DNA from: an uncultured Clostridia bacterium
GTDB taxonomy: Bacteria; Bacillota; Clostridia; TANB77; CAG-508
Assembly: GCA_934120645.1 (NCBI GenBank)
Contig: CAKOUO010000001.1
Coordinates: 62,001 to 126,000 of the forward strand
DNA: 64,000 nt
Direction: 5' to 3'
Position 1 is the stretch's first letter. Each line of letters begins with the position of its first letter. The translations under genes and the position numbers were made by a program. The notes under the pieces are model-generated. The model did not search any database and was not told the DNA's origin. It saw nothing but the letters and a program-made list of their open reading frames with translations. Positions 60,053-64,000 of this stretch are shown in pieces.

Positions 60053-61396
60053 ATGCTAAGTAAAATATTAATAGCAAATAGAGGGGAAATAGCAGTAAGA
60101 ATTATTAGAGCATGTAAAGAAATGAATATAAAAACAGTTGCAGTTTATTCAGAAATAGATAAAGATGCACTACATGTTAAATTAGCAGATGAAGCAGTAT
60201 GTATAGGTCCTGCAAGTTCAAATAAAAGTTATTTAAATTTTAAAAATATAATAGAGGCCGCAAATATAACAGGTGCAGATAGTATACATCCAGGATTTGG
60301 ATTTTTATCAGAAAATAGTCAATTTGCAAAGATATGTGAGGAATCAAATATAAAATTTATAGGACCTTCTTATAAAGTAATTGAACTCATGGGAAATAAG
60401 TCTAATGCAAAAGACTTAATGAAAAAAGCAGGAGTTCCAGTTATACCTGGATCTGAGGGTAGCATAAAAGGATTAAAAGATGCTATTCAAGTTGCTAATA
60501 AAATAGGATATCCAATTATATTAAAAGCTGCAGCTGGTGGTGGTGGAAAAGGAATTAGAGTTGTAAATACACCAGAAGAATTAGAAAGCAATTATAATAT
60601 AGTAAAACAAGAAGCAAAAATTTCATTTAATGATGATGAAATATATATAGAAAAATTTATAAAAAATCCAAGACATGTAGAAATTCAAATTTTAGCTGAT
60701 GAACATGGAAATGTTATACATTTAGGAGAAAGAGATTGCTCAATTCAAAGAAGAAATCAAAAAGTAATTGAAGAAACACCATCAACAGCAATAGATGAAA
60801 AATTAAGAAATAAAATGGGTGAAGCAGCTATAAAAGCAGCTAAAGCTTCTGGATATACAAGCTGTGGTACAGTTGAATTTTTAGTAGATAGTGATAAAAA
60901 TTTTTACTTCATGGAAATGAATACAAGAATACAGGTTGAACATCCAATAACAGAAATGAGAACAGATGTAGATATTGTAAAATATCAAATAAAAATTGCA
61001 GCGGGAGAAAGTTTAAAGTTAAAACAAAAAGATATTAATTTTAATGGATATAGCTTAGAATGTAGAATAAATGCAGAAAATCCAAGTAAAAATTTTAGAC
61101 CTTGTCCAGGAACAATTACAGGATTAAATTTACCTGGAGGAAATGGTGTAAGAATAGATACAGCTATTTATGTAGGGTATACAATTCCACCAACATATGA
61201 TTCTATGATAGCAAAAATAATTACACATGGAACTACAAGAAATGAGGCTATAAGTAAAATGAAAAGAGCTTTAGAAGAAACAGTAATTGAAGGTGTTGAT
61301 ACAAATATAGATTTTTTATTTAAAATTATAAAAAATCCAAATTTTATAAGGGGAAACTTTGATACATCATTTATTGAAAAAGAGATGAGGAATTAA
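60053..61396 (+). CDS. accC: Biotin carboxylase subunit of acetyl-CoA carboxylase
   Basis: AccC carboxylates biotin on AccB using ATP and bicarbonate. The 447-residue ATP-grasp enzyme begins KILIANRGEIAVRIIRACKE. It has the glycine-rich loop KAAAGGGGKGIRVV, the HVEIQILADEHGN segment, RDCSIQRRNQKVIEE, and EMNTRIQVEHPITE with metal and catalytic residues. FRPCPGTITGLNLPGG is the usual late motif. Length is normal for a separate AccC subunit. accD begins 2 bases after the stop. Confidence 0.97.
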   Translation: MLSKILIANRGEIAVRIIRACKEMNIKTVAVYSEIDKDALHVKLADEAVCIGPASSNKSYLNFKNIIEAANITGADSIHPGFGFLSENSQFAKICEESNIKFIGPSYKVIELMGNKSNAKDLMKKAGVPVIPGSEGSIKGLKDAIQVANKIGYPIILKAAAGGGGKGIRVVNTPEELESNYNIVKQEAKISFNDDEIYIEKFIKNPRHVEIQILADEHGNVIHLGERDCSIQRRNQKVIEETPSTAIDEKLRNKMGEAAIKAAKASGYTSCGTVEFLVDSDKNFYFMEMNTRIQVEHPITEMRTDVDIVKYQIKIAAGESLKLKQKDINFNGYSLECRINAENPSKNFRPCPGTITGLNLPGGNGVRIDTAIYVGYTIPPTYDSMIAKIITHGTTRNEAISKMKRALEETVIEGVDTNIDFLFKIIKNPNFIRGNFDTSFIEKEMRN

Positions 61397-61397
61397 T

Positions 61398-62249
61398 ATG
61401 ATAGTAGATAAAATTAAAAGAAGAAAGCCTACTGCAAAAACAATAGAAAATAAAGTTGATATTCCAGTTGGTAGATGGATTAAGTGTGATAATTGTAAAG
61501 AAATTTTATACAAAGAAGATGTAAAAAATAATTATAGTATATGTCCTAATTGTGGCAAATATTTTAGATTATCAGCTAGAAGAAGAATTAAACAAGTTGT
61601 TGATGAGGGAACTTTTGAGGAATTAGATAAAGATTTACAAACTACTGATATGTTAAAATTTGAAGGATATAAAGATAAAATTAAACAATTACAAGAAAAA
61701 ACAAAGATATCAGAAGCGGTAAAAACAGGAATTGGAAAAATAAATGGAATAAAAGTAGCAATTGGTGCTATGGATAGTAATTTCTTTATGGGAAGTATGG
61801 GAAGTGCTGTTGGAGAAAAAATAACAAGACTAATTGAAAAAGCAATAGAAGAACAATTACCAGTAATATTATTTTGTGTCTCAGGTGGAGCTAGAATGCA
61901 AGAAGGTATTATATCTTTAATGCAAATGGCAAAAACATCAGCTGCATTAGCAAAATTAAATGAAAAAGGTCTGCTATATATATCAGTATTAACTGACCCT
62001 ACAACTGGAGGTGTTACAGCAAGTTTTGCAAGTCTAGGTGATATAATATTAGCAGAGCCAAAAACTTTAATAGGTTTTGCAGGTCCACGTGTTATTGAGC
62101 AAACTATTGGACAAAAATTACCAAAAGATTTTCAAACTTCAGAATTTCTTTTGGAACATGGCTTCATAGATAAAATTGTTGAAAGAAAAGATATGAAACA
62201 AACTTTATATAAAATTTTAAAATTACATAAAAAAACTGAAAGCAGATAG
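61398..62249 (+). CDS. accD: Acetyl-CoA carboxylase, carboxyltransferase beta subunit
   Basis: AccD with AccA transfers the carboxyl group to acetyl-CoA. The 283-residue protein has the zinc ribbon CDNCKEILYKEDV then CPNCGKYFRLSARRR. The crotonase-like fold follows: FMGSMGSAVGEKI, VSGGARMQEGI, TDPTTGGVTASFASLGD and FAGPRVIEQTIG. In typical clusters accA follows directly, but here a minus-strand gene lies between. A hairpin overlaps its stop codon. Confidence 0.97.
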   Translation: MIVDKIKRRKPTAKTIENKVDIPVGRWIKCDNCKEILYKEDVKNNYSICPNCGKYFRLSARRRIKQVVDEGTFEELDKDLQTTDMLKFEGYKDKIKQLQEKTKISEAVKTGIGKINGIKVAIGAMDSNFFMGSMGSAVGEKITRLIEKAIEEQLPVILFCVSGGARMQEGIISLMQMAKTSAALAKLNEKGLLYISVLTDPTTGGVTASFASLGDIILAEPKTLIGFAGPRVIEQTIGQKLPKDFQTSEFLLEHGFIDKIVERKDMKQTLYKILKLHKKTESR

Positions 62250-62262
62250 CTTTCAGTTTTAA
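62231..62262. terminator. Hairpin at the accD 3' end, likely bidirectional terminator
   Basis: A 12-base-pair stem (AAAACTGAAAGC with GCTTTCAGTTTT) overlaps the accD stop. The T run is short (TTTT) on the plus strand and longer on the minus strand, where it would end the 62269 gene. Confidence 0.78.
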
Positions 62263-62268
62263 CCAAAA

Positions 62269-62559
62269 TTATTTAATTTTTAATACTATTCCATATGATT
62301 TAAATGGAAATTTACGAATTAAGTCTTTTTTGTAAGCCTCTATTTCGTAGCCAAAATTATGCAAAACTTCATTAATAGACTTTCTTTTGTACCTGCCAAT
62401 AAAAAGCAATGTTTCTTCTGGGAGGTCTTTAGGGTAAAGCCTACTATACCGATAAAGAAGTTCTTTAATGAATTTGGATTTTTCGTATTCTCCCTTTTTC
62501 TCATATTCCTGTATTAATTTATGAGCTTTTAAAGGGTTAAACCGATTAGTTCTTTCCAT
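62269..62559 (-). CDS. Uncharacterised 96-residue protein, inverted within the acc operon
   Basis: I do not recognise this basic protein. It looks helical (NPLKAHKLIQEYEKKGEYEK, LLYRYSRLYPKDLPEETLLF) and has no signal peptide or membrane segment. It is transcribed against the operon between accD and accA, with its own GGAGG and terminator. That placement suggests insertion into an ancestral accD-accA pair. It could be a small DNA/RNA-binding or regulatory protein, but nothing in the sequence proves it. Confidence 0.7.
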   Translation of the reverse strand: MERTNRFNPLKAHKLIQEYEKKGEYEKSKFIKELLYRYSRLYPKDLPEETLLFIGRYKRKSINEVLHNFGYEIEAYKKDLIRKFPFKSYGIVLKIK

Positions 62560-62655
62560 AAGCTTATTCCTCCTAAATAATTATATGGTTTAATGTTATT
62601 TAACATAATTTGGATTATATCATAAATTTATATTATAGTCAAAGGAAGTGAAAAA

Positions 62656-63459
62656 ATGAAAATTAAAGAAAAAACTGCTTGGGAAAAGGTAACAATTGCG
62701 AGAAAAGCAGATAGGCCAAAAGCAAAAGATTTTATAGAAAATATTTTTGAGAATTTTATAGAATTACATGGTGATAGACATTTTGGTGATGATAAATCAA
62801 TTATAGGCGGAATTGCAGAATTAAATAGCATACCAGTAACAGTTATAGGAGAACAAAAAGGTAAAAATGCAAAAGAAAATATAGAAAGAAACTTTGGAAT
62901 GCCAAATCCAGAAGGATATAGAAAAGCATTAAGATTAATGAAACAAGCTGAAAAATTTAGAAGACCTATAATAACATTTATAGATACTCCAGGAGCTTAC
63001 CCAGGAATAGGAGCAGAAGAGAGGGGACAAGGAGAAGCAATTGCTAGAAATTTATTAGAAATGTCTAGACTAAAAGTTCCAACAATATCAATTGTTATAG
63101 GTGAAGGATCTAGTGGAGGAGCTTTAGCTTTAGGCGTAAGTGATAAAATTATAATGTTAGAAAATTCAGTATATTCAATATTATCTCCAGAAGGTTTTGC
63201 AAGTATTCTTTACAAAGACACTTCAAAACATGTTGAGGCTGCTGAAAATATGAAATTAACAGCAAAAGACTTAAAAGGCTTAAATGTTATAGATGAAATT
63301 ATAAATGAACCAAAAACAGAAAAAGAAGAATTTGAAATGGTTTATAAAAAATTAAAAAGTAGTATAATAAAATATATAAAAGAATTATCTACAATTAATC
63401 CAGAAGAATTAATTGAGAACAGATATCAAAAATATAGAAAAATAGGAGGAAATGATTAA
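62656..63459 (+). CDS. accA: Acetyl-CoA carboxylase, carboxyltransferase alpha subunit
   Basis: The 267-residue protein is the alpha partner of AccD. It shows TAWEKVTIARKADRPKA and the acetyl-CoA-site motifs FGMPNPEGYRKALRLM, FIDTPGAYPGIGAEERGQGEAIA and GEGSSGGALALGVSD. SVYSILSPEGFASILYKD follows. The family core is present, with a shorter N-terminus than E. coli AccA. GGAAGTG precedes the ATG. Since a minus-strand gene interrupts the operon upstream, this and fabI may need a promoter of their own; the AT-rich 62580-62640 could hold it. Confidence 0.96.
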   Translation: MKIKEKTAWEKVTIARKADRPKAKDFIENIFENFIELHGDRHFGDDKSIIGGIAELNSIPVTVIGEQKGKNAKENIERNFGMPNPEGYRKALRLMKQAEKFRRPIITFIDTPGAYPGIGAEERGQGEAIARNLLEMSRLKVPTISIVIGEGSSGGALALGVSDKIIMLENSVYSILSPEGFASILYKDTSKHVEAAENMKLTAKDLKGLNVIDEIINEPKTEKEEFEMVYKKLKSSIIKYIKELSTINPEELIENRYQKYRKIGGND

Positions 63460-64000
63460 TGCTATTAAAAAATAAAAAAATATTAATAATGGGATTAAGA
63501 AATAAATGGAGTATTGCATGGGGAGCAGTTAAATCAGCATATGAAAATGGTGCAGAAATAATAGTTACATATAATTCAGAAGAAAGTGGAGAAAAAGTAA
63601 AAAAATTATTATCTGAAATTGGTGGTGCAAAATTATATTCTTGTGATGTTTCAAATGATGAGAGCATAGAAAAATGTTTTAAAAAGATATTAGAAGAAAA
63701 TGGTCAAATTGATGGTATTTTACATGCAATTGCACATGCAAATACAGAAGACCTAAGAAATGATTTTATAAAAACTTCAAGAGAAGGATTTGCACATGCT
63801 TGTGATGTTAGCAGTTATTCATTAATAGCTGTATCAAATATAGCAACAGAAATCGGATTGTTAAAAGAAAATGCAAGTATTATAACTCTAACATACTTAG
63901 GAGCTGAAAGAGCAGTAAAAGGTTATAATATAATGGGAGCAGCAAAAGCTGCATTAGAATCAAGTGTTAGATATTTAGCAGGTGATTTAGGAAAAGAAGG
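63459..64000 (+). CDS. fabI: Enoyl-ACP reductase, 3' end beyond window
   Basis: FabI performs the last reduction of the elongation cycle. The visible 180 residues start MLLKNKKILIMGLRNKWSIA with the FabI-type cofactor loop (GLRNKWSIAWG), then HAIAHANTEDLRNDF. The catalytic Tyr-x6-Lys reads YNIMGAAK in the GAERAVKGYNIMGAAKAALE segment, the pattern for FabI rather than FabK or FabL. It starts in a TAATG overlap with accA, so coupling is likely, and GGAGG lies inside the accA end. The remaining third of the gene lies past 64000. Confidence 0.93.
   Translation, partial: MLLKNKKILIMGLRNKWSIAWGAVKSAYENGAEIIVTYNSEESGEKVKKLLSEIGGAKLYSCDVSNDESIEKCFKKILEENGQIDGILHAIAHANTEDLRNDFIKTSREGFAHACDVSSYSLIAVSNIATEIGLLKENASIITLTYLGAERAVKGYNIMGAAKAALESSVRYLAGDLGKE

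Overview
The window reads as chromosome of a very AT-rich, low-GC Firmicute of class Clostridia, probably an uncultured gut lineage (inferred; no 16S rRNA gene is present). Grounds: strong AGGAGG-type ribosome binding sites, TTGACA/TATAAT promoters with 17-base spacers, a T-box leader, a c-di-GMP-I type riboswitch, sortase and Cna-B surface proteins, a dockerin protein, and the clustered birA-fabHDGF-accB-fabZ-accCDA-fabI lipid operon. I see no transposase, integrase, rRNA gene or CRISPR array.

Layout. 1-1.9 kb: a RusA-like resolvase, a secreted-amidase-fold protein and an SH3b-CAP protein. 2-6.3 kb: a compact, partly overlapping seven-gene operon of radical SAM enzyme, P-loop kinase, coiled small protein, Nudix hydrolase, ATP-grasp enzyme, 65-residue protein and zeta-toxin-like kinase. 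This is the best candidate for an undescribed system. 6.4-9.2 kb: a frameshifted cysE, rdgB and a coiled-coil protein with a long acidic tail. 9.2-12.4 kb: a remnant of a second asnB, a GEMM riboswitch with its membrane-protein gene, and intact asnB. 12.4-20.8 kb: DUF5662, rpmF, DUF308, DUF2974, cca, an orphan gene, uvrA and a HAD phosphatase. 20.9-26.6 kb: a valine T-box controlling an aldose-epimerase-like gene and valS, then a DnaB-like ATPase. 26.6-29 kb: dacF, an atypical-GC orphan, a small membrane protein and tRNA-Leu.

29-32.3 kb holds a secreted glucosaminidase ending in a dockerin, followed by a membrane-anchored cohesin-like protein, a likely matched surface pair. 32.3-38.7 kb: lexA, a HAD gene, a frameshifted tetR with two operators, and a two-subunit ABC exporter. 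38.7-44.4 kb: a DUF1540 gene, a SanA-like gene and a glycolipid-type operon (two GT8 glycosyltransferases, two PlsC acyltransferases, a flippase-like membrane protein). 44.4-54.6 kb: a peroxiredoxin, a thioester/Cna-B adhesin with its sortase, a GNAT enzyme, fba, smpB, small surface proteins, and a 907-residue repeat protein with a prepilin-like N-terminus. 54.7-64 kb: biotin ligase and the fatty-acid synthesis/acetyl-CoA carboxylase operon, running off the end inside fabI.

Across the window lies a family of short GGGGAC-containing palindromes (REP-like) at 17158, 24826, 34421 and 49628. Two copies have supplied the 3' ends of neighbouring genes. Two genes (cysE, tetR) carry single-base frameshifts that may be real or assembly errors.
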